Assembly (NCBI RefSeq): GCF_036010485.1
Contig: NZ_CP108568.1
Location: forward strand, 2,812,001 to 2,876,000
Length of the DNA stretch: 64,000 bases
DNA from: Streptomyces sp. NBC_01198
GTDB taxonomy: Bacteria; Actinomycetota; Actinomycetes; Streptomycetales; Streptomycetaceae
Direction of reading: 5' to 3'
In this document: one piece after another, positions 53,883 to 63,347 of the stretch
Layout: the number at the start of each line of letters is the position of its first letter
How positions within the stretch are numbered: the first letter of the stretch is position 1
Notes under the pieces: model-generated
What the model was told of the DNA's origin: nothing
The model's database searches: none
What the model saw: only the letters and a program-made list of their open reading frames with translations
Made by a program: the position numbers and the translations under genes

Positions 53883-55643
53883 ATGCACCGACCCTTCCGC
53901 GCCGGGCGGGCCCGCCGAGCGGTCGCACCGCTCGCAGCGACCGCGCTGGCCGTCACGGGCCTGGCGGTGCTGCAGGCACCGAACGCGCACGCGGCGGGCA
54001 GCGTGGTCAAGGTGACCGGCTCGCAGGGCAGCTGGCAGCTCACCGTGAACGGCGCCCCGTACCAGGTCAAGGGCCTGACCTGGGGCCCGCCGCCCGGTGA
54101 CGCGGCCAGGGACCTGCCGGACGTGGCGAGGATGGGCGTCAACACCGTCCGCACCTGGGGTACGGACGCCTCCAGCGCGCCGCTGTTCGACGCGGCGGCG
54201 GCCAACGGCATCAAGGTGATCGCCGGCTTCTGGCTGCAGCCGGGCGGCGGTCCGGGCTCCGGCGGCTGCGTCAACTACCTCACCGACACCGGCTACAAGA
54301 GCGACATGATGGCCGAGTTCCCCAAGTGGGTGAGCACCTACAAGGACAACCCCGGCGTCCTGATGTGGGACGTCGGCAACGAGTCGGTGCTCGGCCTGCA
54401 GAACTGCTACAGCGGCGACCAGCTGGAGCAGCAGCGCGACGCCTACACCAGCTTCGTCAACGACCTGTCGAAGGCCATCCACGCCGTCGACCCAAACCAC
54501 CCGGTGACCTCCACCGACGCCTGGACCGGTGCCTGGCCGTACTACAAGAGGAACACCCCGGACCTGGACCTGCTGGCGGTCAACTCCTACAAGGACGTCT
54601 GCAATGTGCGGTCCGCCTGGGAGGCCGGCGGCTACGACAAGCCGTACATCGTGACCGAGGGCGGCCCGGCCGGTTCCTGGGAGGTGCCCGACGACGCCAA
54701 CGGGGTGGCCGACGAGCCCACCGACCAGCAGAAGGCCGACGGCTACACCACCGCGTGGAACTGCGTCACCGCCCACCAGGGCGTCGCGCTCGGCGCCACC
54801 CTCTTCCACTACGGCAACGAGGACGACTTCGGCGGCGTCTGGTTCAACCTGGTCCCCGACGGCCTGAAGCGGCCCTCGTACTACGCGGTGAAGCGGGCCT
54901 TCGGCGGTGACACCTCGGGCGACAACCTGCCGCCGCGGGTGACCGGCATGAGCGTGGACGGCGCGACCACCGGCGTGCCGGCCGGCGGCACCGTGACGAT
55001 CGGCACCAGGACCAGCGACCCGGAGAACGACCCGGTCAGCTACCAGGTGCTCTTCAGCAGCCTCTACATCGACAACAACGGCGCCCTGGTCCCGGCCGCG
55101 ACCACCGACCACGGCGGCGGCTCGCTCACTGCCACCGCGCCCGACAAGGTCGGCGTCTACATCGCCTACGTCAAGGCCACCGACACCCACGGCAACGTCG
55201 GCTACGGCTCGAAGTCGGTGCGCGTCGTGCCGCCGAAGGCGGACGGCACCGACGTGGCGCTGAACAGGCCCGCCACCGCCTCGTCCTTCCAGACCGACCC
55301 GACCGGCGGCTGCCCGTGCACCGCCGCCGACGCGGTCGACGGCAGTCTCACCACCCGCTGGTCCAGCGACTGGAGCGACCCGCAGTGGATCCAGGTGGAC
55401 CTGGGCCGGCCGACCGCCTTCCGACACGTCCAGCTCGCCTGGGAGGCGGCATACGCGAAGGCGTACGCCGTCCAGACCTCCGACGACGGGCAGAACTGGA
55501 CGACGGTGCGGTCGGTGACCGACGGGAACGGCGACATCGACGACCTCGACGTGAGCGGCACCGGCCGCTACGTGCGGATGCAGGCCACCCAGCGCGGCAC
55601 CGGCTACGGCTACTCGCTGTACGAGTTCGGCGTCTACAGCTGA
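53883..55643 (+). CDS. Secreted TIM-barrel glycosidase with C-terminal F5/8-type carbohydrate-binding domain
   Basis: A 586-residue exported enzyme. The ATG follows AAGGAGG. The signal peptide covers about 1-38 ([20 protein letters not shown]). The catalytic barrel (about 45-345) has [19 protein letters not shown] supplying the Asn-Glu acid/base pair, and [10 protein letters not shown] with the likely nucleophile Glu, as in clan GH-A. It is closest in look to GH2-C/GH5/GH72-like beta-glycan enzymes. A fibronectin-like linker domain (about 350-450) and a discoidin/F5-8 type C domain (about 455-586; [34 protein letters not shown]) follow. It probably acts on an extracellular beta-glucan or related glycan, in partnership with the DUF1996 protein. 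Confidence 0.88.
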   Translation: MHRPFRAGRARRAVAPLAATALAVTGLAVLQAPNAHAAGSVVKVTGSQGSWQLTVNGAPYQVKGLTWGPPPGDAARDLPDVARMGVNTVRTWGTDASSAPLFDAAAANGIKVIAGFWLQPGGGPGSGGCVNYLTDTGYKSDMMAEFPKWVSTYKDNPGVLMWDVGNESVLGLQNCYSGDQLEQQRDAYTSFVNDLSKAIHAVDPNHPVTSTDAWTGAWPYYKRNTPDLDLLAVNSYKDVCNVRSAWEAGGYDKPYIVTEGGPAGSWEVPDDANGVADEPTDQQKADGYTTAWNCVTAHQGVALGATLFHYGNEDDFGGVWFNLVPDGLKRPSYYAVKRAFGGDTSGDNLPPRVTGMSVDGATTGVPAGGTVTIGTRTSDPENDPVSYQVLFSSLYIDNNGALVPAATTDHGGGSLTATAPDKVGVYIAYVKATDTHGNVGYGSKSVRVVPPKADGTDVALNRPATASSFQTDPTGGCPCTAADAVDGSLTTRWSSDWSDPQWIQVDLGRPTAFRHVQLAWEAAYAKAYAVQTSDDGQNWTTVRSVTDGNGDIDDLDVSGTGRYVRMQATQRGTGYGYSLYEFGVYS

Positions 55644-55690
55644 CGGCCGCCTGACGCCCGGCCGCGGCGCGCTTTCGACGGCCTTCCCGC

Positions 55691-55725
55691 AGTGCCCGGG
55701 AACACATCGGGTGTTCCCGGGCACT
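55691..55725 (+). terminator. 15-bp perfect hairpin just before fumC
   Basis: AGTGCCCGGGAACAC (55691-55705) pairs perfectly with GTGTTCCCGGGCACT (55711-55725) around a 5-nt loop. It lies 47 nt after the glycosidase stop and ends 9 nt before the fumC ATG. It may terminate the glycosidase mRNA, or control fumC translation if carried on its leader. Confidence 0.7.
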
Positions 55726-55734
55726 GTAAGAGGT

Positions 55735-57144
55735 ATGAGTGACAGCGACGCGACCACGGACGGCGGCTACCGCACCGAGCACGACTCGATGGGCGAGGTT
55801 CGGGTGCCCGCCGGGGCGAAGTGGCGGGCTCAGACGCAGCGGGCGGTGGAGAACTTCCCGATCTCGGGCCGCCGCTTGGAGCGGGCGCACATCGAGGCGC
55901 TGGCCCGGATCAAGGCGGCGGCCGCGAAGACCAACGCCGAGCTCGGCGTGCTCGACGAGGAGACGGCCGGGGCCATCGCGTCGGCGGCCGAGGAGGTGGC
56001 GGCCGGGCGCTGGGACGAGCACTTCCCGGTGGACGTCTTCCAGACCGGCTCGGGCACCTCGTCGAACATGAATGCGAACGAGGTCATCGCGACCCTGGCC
56101 ACCGAGCGGCTCGGCCGCCCGGTCCACCCCAACGACCACGTCAACGCCAGCCAGTCGTCCAACGACGTCTTCCCCTCCTCGCTGCACATCGCGGCGACCG
56201 CGGCGGTCACCGGCGACCTGATCCCGGCGCTGGGGACGCTGGCGGAGGCGCTGGAGCGCAAGGCGGCGGAGTTCGCCACCGTGGTCAAGGCGGGCCGCAC
56301 GCATCTGATGGACGCCACGCCGGTGACGCTGGGCCAGGAGTTCGGCGGTTACGCCGCCCAGGTGCGCTACGGCGTCGAGCGGCTGCAGGCGTCGCTCCCC
56401 CGGCTGGCCGAGCTGCCGCTGGGCGGGACGGCGGTGGGCACCGGGATCAACACCCCGCCGGGTTTCGCGGCCGCGGTGATCGCCGAGGTGGCGCGGACGA
56501 CCGGGCTGCCGCTGACCGAGGCGCGCGACCACTTCGAGGCGCAGGGCGCGCGGGACGGCGTGGTGGAGACCTCGGGGCAACTGCGGACCATCGCGGTCGG
56601 GCTGACGAAGATCGCCAACGATCTGCGCTGGATGTCGTCGGGCCCGCGCACCGGGCTGGCCGAGATCGTGCTGCCGGACCTGCAGCCGGGATCGTCGATC
56701 ATGCCGGGCAAGGTCAACCCGGTGGTGCCCGAGGCGGTGCTGATGGTGGCGGCGCAGGTGATCGGCAACGACACGACGGTCACCGTGGCGGGCGCGGCGG
56801 GGAATTTCGAGCTGAACGTGATGCTGCCGGTGATCGCCCGCAACGTGCTGGAGTCGGTGCGGCTGCTCGCCAATGTCAGCAGGCTGCTCGCGGAGCGCAC
56901 GGTCGACGGGATCACCGCGAACGTGGAGCGGGCGCGCGAGTACGCCGAGTCGTCGCCGTCCGTCGTCACCCCGCTGAACAGGTACATCGGTTACGAGGAG
57001 GCGGCGAAGGTGGCGAAGCGGGCGCTGGCGGAGCACAAGACGATCCGCCAGGCGGTGATCGAGGGCGGCTACGTCGAGCGCGGGCTGCTGTCCGAAAAAG
57101 AGCTGGACGACGCACTGGACGTGTTGCGTATGACCCGTCCGTAA
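55735..57144 (+). CDS. fumC: Fumarate hydratase class II
   Basis: A 469-residue oxygen-stable fumarase. The family signatures are clear: [57 protein letters not shown] and [16 protein letters not shown], the last being the catalytic loop with Ser. It performs the same TCA step as the class I enzyme upstream but without a cluster. The ATG at 55735 has AAGAGG very close, so initiation may be weak or leaderless. A large hairpin ends 9 nt before the start. Confidence 0.96.
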   Translation: MSDSDATTDGGYRTEHDSMGEVRVPAGAKWRAQTQRAVENFPISGRRLERAHIEALARIKAAAAKTNAELGVLDEETAGAIASAAEEVAAGRWDEHFPVDVFQTGSGTSSNMNANEVIATLATERLGRPVHPNDHVNASQSSNDVFPSSLHIAATAAVTGDLIPALGTLAEALERKAAEFATVVKAGRTHLMDATPVTLGQEFGGYAAQVRYGVERLQASLPRLAELPLGGTAVGTGINTPPGFAAAVIAEVARTTGLPLTEARDHFEAQGARDGVVETSGQLRTIAVGLTKIANDLRWMSSGPRTGLAEIVLPDLQPGSSIMPGKVNPVVPEAVLMVAAQVIGNDTTVTVAGAAGNFELNVMLPVIARNVLESVRLLANVSRLLAERTVDGITANVERAREYAESSPSVVTPLNRYIGYEEAAKVAKRALAEHKTIRQAVIEGGYVERGLLSEKELDDALDVLRMTRP

Positions 57145-57167
57145 CACGTGATCCGTAAGCTCTGTTC

Positions 57168-57971
57168 ATGACAGCCCATACCGAGACGGGGACCGCGGCC
57201 CCGGCAGGAGAACCGCAGGGGCGCTTCTGGACGCCCGGCGAGCAGGTGCTGTGGCGCTACCGGGGCAACGGTACGGAGGCGGTGCACATCGCCCGTCCGG
57301 TGACTGTGGTGCGCGACGACGCGGACGTGCTCGCGGTGTGGATGGCGCCGAACACGCCGGTGGTGCGCCCGGTGCTCGCCGACGGCACGCCGGTGCACCG
57401 GGAACCGCTGGCGACCCGTTACGTCAAACCGCGGACCACCCGGGTGGAGAAGTGGTGGGGCGCGGGAGTGCTCAAGCTCGCCCGTCCGGGTGAGCCGTGG
57501 TCGGTCTGGCTGTTCTGGGAGCCGGACTGGCGATTCCGCAGTTGGTACGTGAATCTGGAGGAGCCGCTGTGCCGGTGGTCCGGCGGGGTGGACTCCGAGG
57601 ACCACTTCCTGGACATCGCGGTGCACCAGGACCGCAGCTGGCGCTGGCTGGACGAGGACGAGTTCGCCCAGGCGCAGGCGGACGGCCTGATGACGGCGGC
57701 GCTGGCCGCGCGGGTGCGGAAGGCGGGCCGGCGGGCGGTCGGGGTGATCAGGGCCTGGGGTCCGCCCTTCAGCGACGGCTGGCAGGACTGGCGGCCCGAC
57801 CCGCGGTGGCCGGTGCCGGCGCTGCCCGCGGACTGGGACCGCCCGGCGGACGTCCCCGGCGCCGCGGCGGGCGGCCGCGGCGGGGACCGGGCAGGTGAGC
57901 GGACCGGTGGCCTGGCGGGCGACCGGTCCGGCGAGCGCTTCGCGGTCCGTCCCGCGAGACGATCCGCCTGA
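57168..57971 (+). CDS. DUF402 (FomD-like) protein
   Basis: A 267-residue soluble protein. The DUF402/FomD core covers about 105-190: WSVWLFWEPDWRFRSWYVNL, then VDSEDHFLDIAVHQDRSWRW and LDEDEFAQAQADGLM. Acidic and His residues there match metal sites in FomD-type phosphodiester hydrolases. A Gly/Arg/Asp-rich tail follows. The ATG at 57168 has TAAGCT ending 6 nt upstream and no ribosome site, so it is probably leaderless. It lies 23 bp after fumC. Confidence 0.85.
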   Translation: MTAHTETGTAAPAGEPQGRFWTPGEQVLWRYRGNGTEAVHIARPVTVVRDDADVLAVWMAPNTPVVRPVLADGTPVHREPLATRYVKPRTTRVEKWWGAGVLKLARPGEPWSVWLFWEPDWRFRSWYVNLEEPLCRWSGGVDSEDHFLDIAVHQDRSWRWLDEDEFAQAQADGLMTAALAARVRKAGRRAVGVIRAWGPPFSDGWQDWRPDPRWPVPALPADWDRPADVPGAAAGGRGGDRAGERTGGLAGDRSGERFAVRPARRSA

Positions 57972-58661
57972 ACCCCTTGTTGCGCCCCGGAGCGTCAACC
58001 GTAGGATCGGTCTCCGGAGCATCGCACAAACGCCGGTTCACGGCCTAGAGTTTGACGCCGCGTCACCGGCGCGCCCGGTGGACGCCCGGCGCACGATGTC
58101 GCGCCGGCGCACGAACCCGCACGGCCGCACCACCGTCCGTACCAGCCCATCACGACCGAAGAGCAGTCAGGGAGGCCCTGAGCAGTGGGAACCGGCGGCG
58201 GGGAGCGCGATGGGACGACGCGGGGCACGCACGGCGCCGCGGCCTGCGGCCGGCCGTTCGGCCATGCCGGGCACGCCGGGGCGCGGCACGCGGCCGGCCG
58301 GGACTGCCGGGGGACGGGGCGAACGGGGACGACGCACCGATTCCGTTCCACGGTCACACGATCCGGGTATCGGGTTGTCAACGGGACGAACCGCTGCAGG
58401 TCGTCACGGATGCGGGCCCCGGGATGATCGAGGAGGATGCGTACGCGTGCCCGCCCGCCGGCGCCGGCGCGCCGCCCGGGCCGCCGGTCCTCCCGCGCTG
58501 CCGGCGCGGGTGAACCGCGGCACGCGTCCGGGACGTCCATATCGGCACACCCCCGACCCCAGGCACGAACGCAGGTAGGAACGCACACAGCACGCAGACA
58601 CCGAACAGGCCCGAGCCCGCCGCGGCCAGCGCGTGGCGCACACACGGATGGAAAGACTCGC
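57972..58661 (+). promoter_or_regulatory. 690-bp gap with a SigB-like promoter and a possible small frame
   Basis: GTTC (58345-58348), 16 nt, GGGTAT (58365-58370) resembles a stress-sigma promoter directed at the downstream phosphatase. GGGAGG followed by GTG at 58185 could start an 80-residue frame to 58427, while another frame ending at 58513 has protein-like codon use from about 58330 (VSGCQRDEPLQVVTDAGPGM). Neither is convincing alone; a frameshifted or unannotated small gene is possible. Confidence 0.35.
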
Positions 58662-60788
58662 GTGACCACGGACCCGCCCCGCCCACCCAGGCACCCCGCC
58701 GCGCCTGCGCCGGAACCGCGTGGCGGCTACAGCCTGCCGGACAAGCCGGCGGACGACGCGCCGGAGGCGCCGGCCGCCCCGCTCGGCGCCCCCGCCCGCC
58801 CCGCCGCGCTGCCGGAACCGGCGGAGCCGCCGCACCGGCCAGGCCCGCCGGAGCCCGCGCGGCGCCGCGGCCACCACCGTCCCGACCCGGACGAGCGCCG
58901 CACCGCGCAGGACCAGGGCGTGACGCTGCCGCGTCACGACCAGCGCCCAGGTGAGGAGATCCCCACGACGTTCGTCAGCGCGCCACCCCGCGGCACCCCG
59001 GTCAAGTCGATCGGCCACCCGGCGGACGAGGAGTCGGTGGGGATGCGCATCCCGATGCCGGCCCAGACCGGCCCGGAGGCCGACCGGCTGCGCTACGTCG
59101 GCGCCGCCACCCGGCGGATCGCCCGCGGGGTCGACCTCGACGAGATCCTGCTCGGGCTGTGCCGTTCCGCGGTGCCGGCCTTCGCCGACGCGATCCTGGT
59201 CTACCTGCGCGAGCCGCTGCCGGTCGGCGACGAGCGCCCCTCGGGACCGCTGCGGCTGCGGCTGCGCCGCTCCGACGGCGGACTTGAGGGCCCCTCGGAG
59301 ACGGACGACGACGCGCCGGTCGGCGCCACGCCGCTGCTGCCCGCGCTGCTGCCGACGCTGGAGCCGTCGTACGGAGGCACCGGCGACTCGATCGGCGTGC
59401 TGCTCGACGGACCGCTGGCCGAGGTGCTGCGCGGGGTGCGCCCGGTCTTCGCCGACTCGGTGCGGGCCGCCGACGCGCTGGCGGAACTGCTGGGGCGTCC
59501 CGACGACCAGATCGGGCTGCCCACCGGGCGGCGGGCGCTGCTGGCCCCGCTGCGCGGCCGCCGCCGGGTGATCGGCGCCGCGGTGCTGCTGCGCCGGGCG
59601 GGCCGGCCGCCCTTCGAGTCCGACGACCTGCTGGTCGCGGCCCAGCTGGCCACGCACACCGCGCTGGGCGTGGACAAGGCGGTGCTGTACGGGCGCGAGG
59701 CGTACATCGCGGACGCGCTCCAACGCGAGATGCTGCCCGACTCGCTCCCGCAGCCGACCGGTGTCCAGCTGGCCAGCCGTTACCTGCCGGCCGCGGAGTC
59801 CGCGCGGGTCGGCGGCGACTGGTACGACGCGATCCCGCTGCCCGGCAGCCGGGTGGCGCTGGTGGTCGGTGATGTGATGGGCCACTCGATGACGTCGGCG
59901 GCGATCATGGGCCAGCTGCGTACGACCGTGCAGACGCTCGCGGGCCTGGACCTGGCGCCGCAGGAGGTGCTCTACCACCTGGACGAGCAGGCACAGCGGC
60001 TGGGCCAGGACCGGATGGCGACGTGCGTCTACGCCGTCTACGACCCGATCGCGCACCGGCTGGTGGTGGCCAACGCCGGGCACCCGCCGCCGGTGCTGCT
60101 GCACGCCGACGGGCGCGCGGAGGTGCTGCGGGTGCCGCCGGGCGCCCCGATCGGCGTCGGCGGGGTGCCCTTCGAGGCCGTCGAACTGCCCGCGCCCGCC
60201 GGGGCCACGCTGCTGCTGTACACCGACGGCCTGGTCGAGTCCCGCAGCCGGGACGTGTGGGGCGGCATCGAGCTGCTGCGGGAGCGGCTGCACGACGCCG
60301 CGTCGGTCGTCTCGCCGCCGCCGCTCGAGCCGCTGTGCGACGAGGTGCTTGAGATCCTCGGGCCCGGCGACCGGGACGACGACATCGCGCTGCTGGCCGC
60401 CCGTTTCGACGGGATCGCGCCGAGCGATGTCGCCTACTGGTTCCTTGAGCCGCAGGACCAGACCCCGGGCCGGGCGCGCCGGCTGGTCCGCCAGGCGCTG
60501 CGCCGCTGGGACCTGGAGGACCAACTGGACGCGGCGGAACTGCTGGTCAGCGAGATCGTCACCAACGCGGTGCGCTATGCCGAGCGGCCGATCACCCTGC
60601 GCCTGCTGCGCACCGACGTGCTGCGCTGCGAAGTCGGTGACGACGCCCCGCTGCTCCCCCGGATGCGCCATGCGGCGCCCGAGGAGGAGGGCGGCCGCGG
60701 CCTCTATCTCGTCAATCGGATGGCGCAGCGCTGGGGGGCGACCCGCCTGGGCGCGGGCAAGGTGGTCTGGTTCGAACTGCCGTTGTGA
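58662..60788 (+). CDS. GAF-PP2C phosphatase with C-terminal HATPase domain
   Basis: A 708-residue signalling protein. A long disordered Pro/Ala/Arg-rich head (1-130) precedes a GAF domain (about 150-330; ATRRIARGVDLDEILLGLCR). A SpoIIE/RsbU-type PP2C domain follows (about 345-560; RVGGDWYDAIPLPGSRVAL, GDVMGHSM, LLLYTDGLVES). The C-terminal RsbW-like ATPase (about 580-708) has LLVSEIVTNAVRYA and GGRGLYLVNRMAQRWG. It lacks the PAS domains of the two paralogues at 9-14.5 kb but has the same output part. The GTG at 58662 has GGAAAG upstream. It probably acts on STAS antagonists in stress or developmental signalling. Confidence 0.9.
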   Translation: MTTDPPRPPRHPAAPAPEPRGGYSLPDKPADDAPEAPAAPLGAPARPAALPEPAEPPHRPGPPEPARRRGHHRPDPDERRTAQDQGVTLPRHDQRPGEEIPTTFVSAPPRGTPVKSIGHPADEESVGMRIPMPAQTGPEADRLRYVGAATRRIARGVDLDEILLGLCRSAVPAFADAILVYLREPLPVGDERPSGPLRLRLRRSDGGLEGPSETDDDAPVGATPLLPALLPTLEPSYGGTGDSIGVLLDGPLAEVLRGVRPVFADSVRAADALAELLGRPDDQIGLPTGRRALLAPLRGRRRVIGAAVLLRRAGRPPFESDDLLVAAQLATHTALGVDKAVLYGREAYIADALQREMLPDSLPQPTGVQLASRYLPAAESARVGGDWYDAIPLPGSRVALVVGDVMGHSMTSAAIMGQLRTTVQTLAGLDLAPQEVLYHLDEQAQRLGQDRMATCVYAVYDPIAHRLVVANAGHPPPVLLHADGRAEVLRVPPGAPIGVGGVPFEAVELPAPAGATLLLYTDGLVESRSRDVWGGIELLRERLHDAASVVSPPPLEPLCDEVLEILGPGDRDDDIALLAARFDGIAPSDVAYWFLEPQDQTPGRARRLVRQALRRWDLEDQLDAAELLVSEIVTNAVRYAERPITLRLLRTDVLRCEVGDDAPLLPRMRHAAPEEEGGRGLYLVNRMAQRWGATRLGAGKVVWFELPL

Positions 60789-60905
60789 TCCGGCCGATGT
60801 CGGCCGCCACGGCCGCACCACCGCCGCAGTCGGCCTTACCGGCCGACATGCCGGGCAGGCGGACTGGTGCGACCGTGGGGGCATATCGGACGGAAGGCTT
60901 ACCGC

Positions 60906-62363
60906 ATGACCACCCAGAACGTACCGCCGACGACGAACAACGCGGGTATTCCGGTGGAGAGCGACGAGCACTCGCTCACGCTCGGCGCCGACGGGCCCAT
61001 CCTGCTGCAGGACCACTACCTGATCGAGAAGATGGCCCAGTTCAACCGCGAGCGGGTGCCCGAGCGGGTGGTGCACGCGAAGGGCAGCGGAGCCTACGGG
61101 CACTTCCGGGTCACCAACGACGTCAGCCAGTTCACCAGGGCCGACCTCTTCCAGGCGGGCCGGGAGACGCGGATGCTGGCCAGATTCTCCACCGTGGCCG
61201 GTGAGCAGGGCAGTCCGGACAGCTGGCGGGACCCGCGCGGCTTCGCGCTGAAGTTCTACACCCAGCACGGCAACTACGACCTGGTGGGCAACAACACCCC
61301 GGTGTTCTTCGTCCGGGACACCATCAAATTCCAGGACTTCATCCGCAGCCAGAAGCGCCGCCCGGACAACGGGCTGCGCGACAACGACATGCAGTGGGAC
61401 TTCTGGACGCTGTCGCCGGAGTCGGCGCACCAGGTGACCTGGCTGATGGGCGACCGCGGCATCCCCAGGACGTACCGTCACATGAACGGCTACGGCTCGC
61501 ACACGTACATGTGGATCAACGCGGGCGGCACGAAGTTCTGGGTGAAGTACCACTTCAAGACCGACCAGGGCATCGACTTCCTCACCCAGGCCGACGCGGA
61601 CACGCTGGCCGGCGAGAACGCCGACGCGCATCGGCAGGACCTGTGGGAGGCGATCCGGCGCGGCGACCACCCGTCGTGGACGCTGTACGTGCAGGTGATG
61701 CCGTTCGAGGACGCGGCGGACTACCGCTTCAACCCGTTCGACCTGACGAAGGTGTGGCCGCACGGTGACTACCCGCTGATCGAGGTCGGCCGGATGACGC
61801 TGGACGAGAACCCGGAGGACTTCTTCGTCCACATCGAGCAGGCCGCGTTCGAGCCGTCGAGCATGGTGCCGGGCATCGGCCCCTCGCCGGACAAGATGCT
61901 GCTCGGCCGGCTGTTCTCCTACCCCGACACGCACCGCTACCGGATCGGCCCGAACTACGCCCAGCTGCCGCCGAACCGGCCGCACGTGCCGGTGCACTCC
62001 TACGCCAAGGACGGCCCGATGCGCTTCGAGCCGAACCGGGTGGGCGCTCCGTACGCGCCCAACTCCTACGGCGGCCCGGCCGCGTCCCCCGAGGCGTACG
62101 GCGACATCGCCGGGTGGCAGGCCGCGGGCGAGATGGTGCGCGAGGCCTACACCCCGCACCGCGAGGACGACGACTTCGGGCAGCCGGGGACGATGGTCCG
62201 CGAGGTGCTGGACGACGCGGCCCGCGAGCGGCTGGTCGGCAACGTGGCCGGGCATCTGAGCGACGGGGTCAGCGCCCCGGTGCTGGAGCGGGCCTTCGCG
62301 TACTGGCGCAGCGTCGACCAGGGCATCGGCGACCGGATCGCCGCGGCCACCAAGCCCGCCTGA
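60906..62363 (+). CDS. Monofunctional haem catalase
   Basis: A 485-residue small-subunit catalase. The catalytic His is in [14 protein letters not shown], the Asn in [11 protein letters not shown], and the haem-ligand Tyr in [17 protein letters not shown]. Length fits the clade 3 type of about 480-500 residues. It disproportionates hydrogen peroxide in the cytoplasm. The ATG at 60906 follows GGAAGG with 8-nt spacing. It stands alone, 117 bp after the phosphatase gene. Which regulator controls it is not shown here. Confidence 0.96.
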   Translation: MTTQNVPPTTNNAGIPVESDEHSLTLGADGPILLQDHYLIEKMAQFNRERVPERVVHAKGSGAYGHFRVTNDVSQFTRADLFQAGRETRMLARFSTVAGEQGSPDSWRDPRGFALKFYTQHGNYDLVGNNTPVFFVRDTIKFQDFIRSQKRRPDNGLRDNDMQWDFWTLSPESAHQVTWLMGDRGIPRTYRHMNGYGSHTYMWINAGGTKFWVKYHFKTDQGIDFLTQADADTLAGENADAHRQDLWEAIRRGDHPSWTLYVQVMPFEDAADYRFNPFDLTKVWPHGDYPLIEVGRMTLDENPEDFFVHIEQAAFEPSSMVPGIGPSPDKMLLGRLFSYPDTHRYRIGPNYAQLPPNRPHVPVHSYAKDGPMRFEPNRVGAPYAPNSYGGPAASPEAYGDIAGWQAAGEMVREAYTPHREDDDFGQPGTMVREVLDDAARERLVGNVAGHLSDGVSAPVLERAFAYWRSVDQGIGDRIAAATKPA

Positions 62364-62475
62364 CCCCTCCCCCGCAGGACCGCAGCCCCGAGGCACGTGC
62401 TGACAGCCCCGTGCCCCGGGGCTGCATCGTGCCCCTCCGGGGGAATTGTGATAAGTACGCGCCAAGGACCACCCC

Positions 62476-62938
62476 GGCGCGCTGGTGGCCGTCCTGATCG
62501 CGCTGGGCGTGGTCGTCGTCCTCGGCGCTGGTCACGCTCTTCGGCCTCACCCAGGTCGCCCCCCGCCAGGCACGGGTGTGCCGGCTCTTCGGGCGCTATC
62601 AGGGCACCATCAGGCAGGACGGCCTGCGCTGGGTGAACCCGTTCACCAGCCGCCGCAGGATCTCCACCCGGCTGCACAACCACGAGACCGCGGTGCTCAA
62701 GGTCAACGACACCGCCGTGCGGCACATCGCGACCAACTACCCCTACGACGCCCACGACGTCGACTCGCTCTCGCTGCGCGGCAACTCCGCCGACATCACC
62801 GAACGGCTGTCCACCGGGATCGCCGCCCGGGTCGAGTCGGCCGGTGTCAAGGCCAGCATGGTGAGCAACCTGCTGGTGGTGCTCTGCGGCGACCGTGCCG
62901 CCCAGCCGGTCCTCAATACCGGGACCCTCTACCAGTGA
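62476..62938 (+). pseudogene. Decayed SPFH/band 7 protein gene
   Basis: Pieces of an SPFH (stomatin-like) protein are recognisable but not continuous. A hydrophobic head (ALVAVLIALGVVVVLGA) is in one frame, while RLFGRYQGTIRQDGLRWVNP and what follows to the TGA at 62936-62938 are in the next frame, so a frameshift lies near 62525-62530. Within the second part, VNDTAVRHIATNYPYDAHD and SAGVKASMVSNLLVVLCGDR bring together segments that in intact family members are separated by long stretches, so two internal in-frame deletions are inferred. The remaining ~150 codons cannot make a normal SPFH fold of about 300 residues. Confidence 0.75.
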
Positions 62939-62951
62939 CGGAGCGCCCGAC

Positions 62952-63347
62952 GTGACGGAGCCCGGCGAGCCGGCCGACACCGCCGCCCCGGCCGCGCGCA
63001 CCCCGCGGCCCGGCAAGCAGGTGCTGCTGCGGCTCGACCCGGCCGTCCGCGACGCCCTCGCGGCGTGGGCGGCCGGCGAACTGCGCAGCACCAACGCGCA
63101 GATCGAGTTCCTGCTGCGGCGGGCACTGGCCGACGCGGGCCGGCTGCCGCCGGCGGCCGGCCCGATCCCGCGCCGCGGCCGCCCGCAGAAAGCCGGTCCG
63201 CCGCCGTCGGAGCCGCCAGGGCCCGTCAGAGCCGCAACAGCCAGCCGAGCCCCCGGAGACAACCTCCTGACCTGCGAGAACGTCGGTCCCGCCAGTTATT
63301 CACCTGGGTATACACATGATGTATACCCATGGTGTACTGTGCTCGGC
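62952..63347 (+). pseudogene. Ribbon-helix-helix (Arc-like) frame without its own stop
   Basis: From the GTG at 62952 (GGAGCG upstream) the frame encodes an Arc-like ribbon-helix-helix protein: QVLLRLDPAVRDALAAWAAG, ELRSTNAQIEFLLRRALADA and PIPRRGRPQKAG. Small RHH proteins of this type usually follow SPFH genes in streptomycetes and end soon after the RGRP motif. Here no stop follows, and the frame continues through a Pro/Ser stretch into the PadR gene in phase, making a 306-residue open frame. Either the stop was lost or a fusion arose. Confidence 0.6.
63305..63329 (+). promoter_or_regulatory. PadR operator
   Basis: TGGGTATAC (63305-63313) and GTATACCCA (63321-63329) are perfect 9-bp inverted arms with 7-nt spacer. 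TACTGT (63335-63340) follows and ends 7 nt before the PadR ATG. The site sits where a repressor would block transcription of the PadR/ABC operon. Confidence 0.8.

Noticed and set aside
52515-55643. Biosynthetic gene cluster
   Set aside because: A DUF1996 protein and a glycosidase with no biosynthetic enzymes point to glycan use, not to a natural product.
60797-60849. Terminator after the third PP2C gene
   Set aside because: ATGTCGGCC and GGCCGACAT pair over a 35-nt loop, but the loop is long and competing pairings exist, so I did not list it.
60859-60884. SigB-type promoter before the catalase
   Set aside because: GGGCAT is present, but no GNNT lies 14-16 nt upstream; the match is too weak.
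58404-62465. A 1353-codon open frame on the minus strand
   Set aside because: It mirrors the PP2C and catalase genes. High-GC coding sequence leaves long open antisense frames, and it has no recognisable domain.
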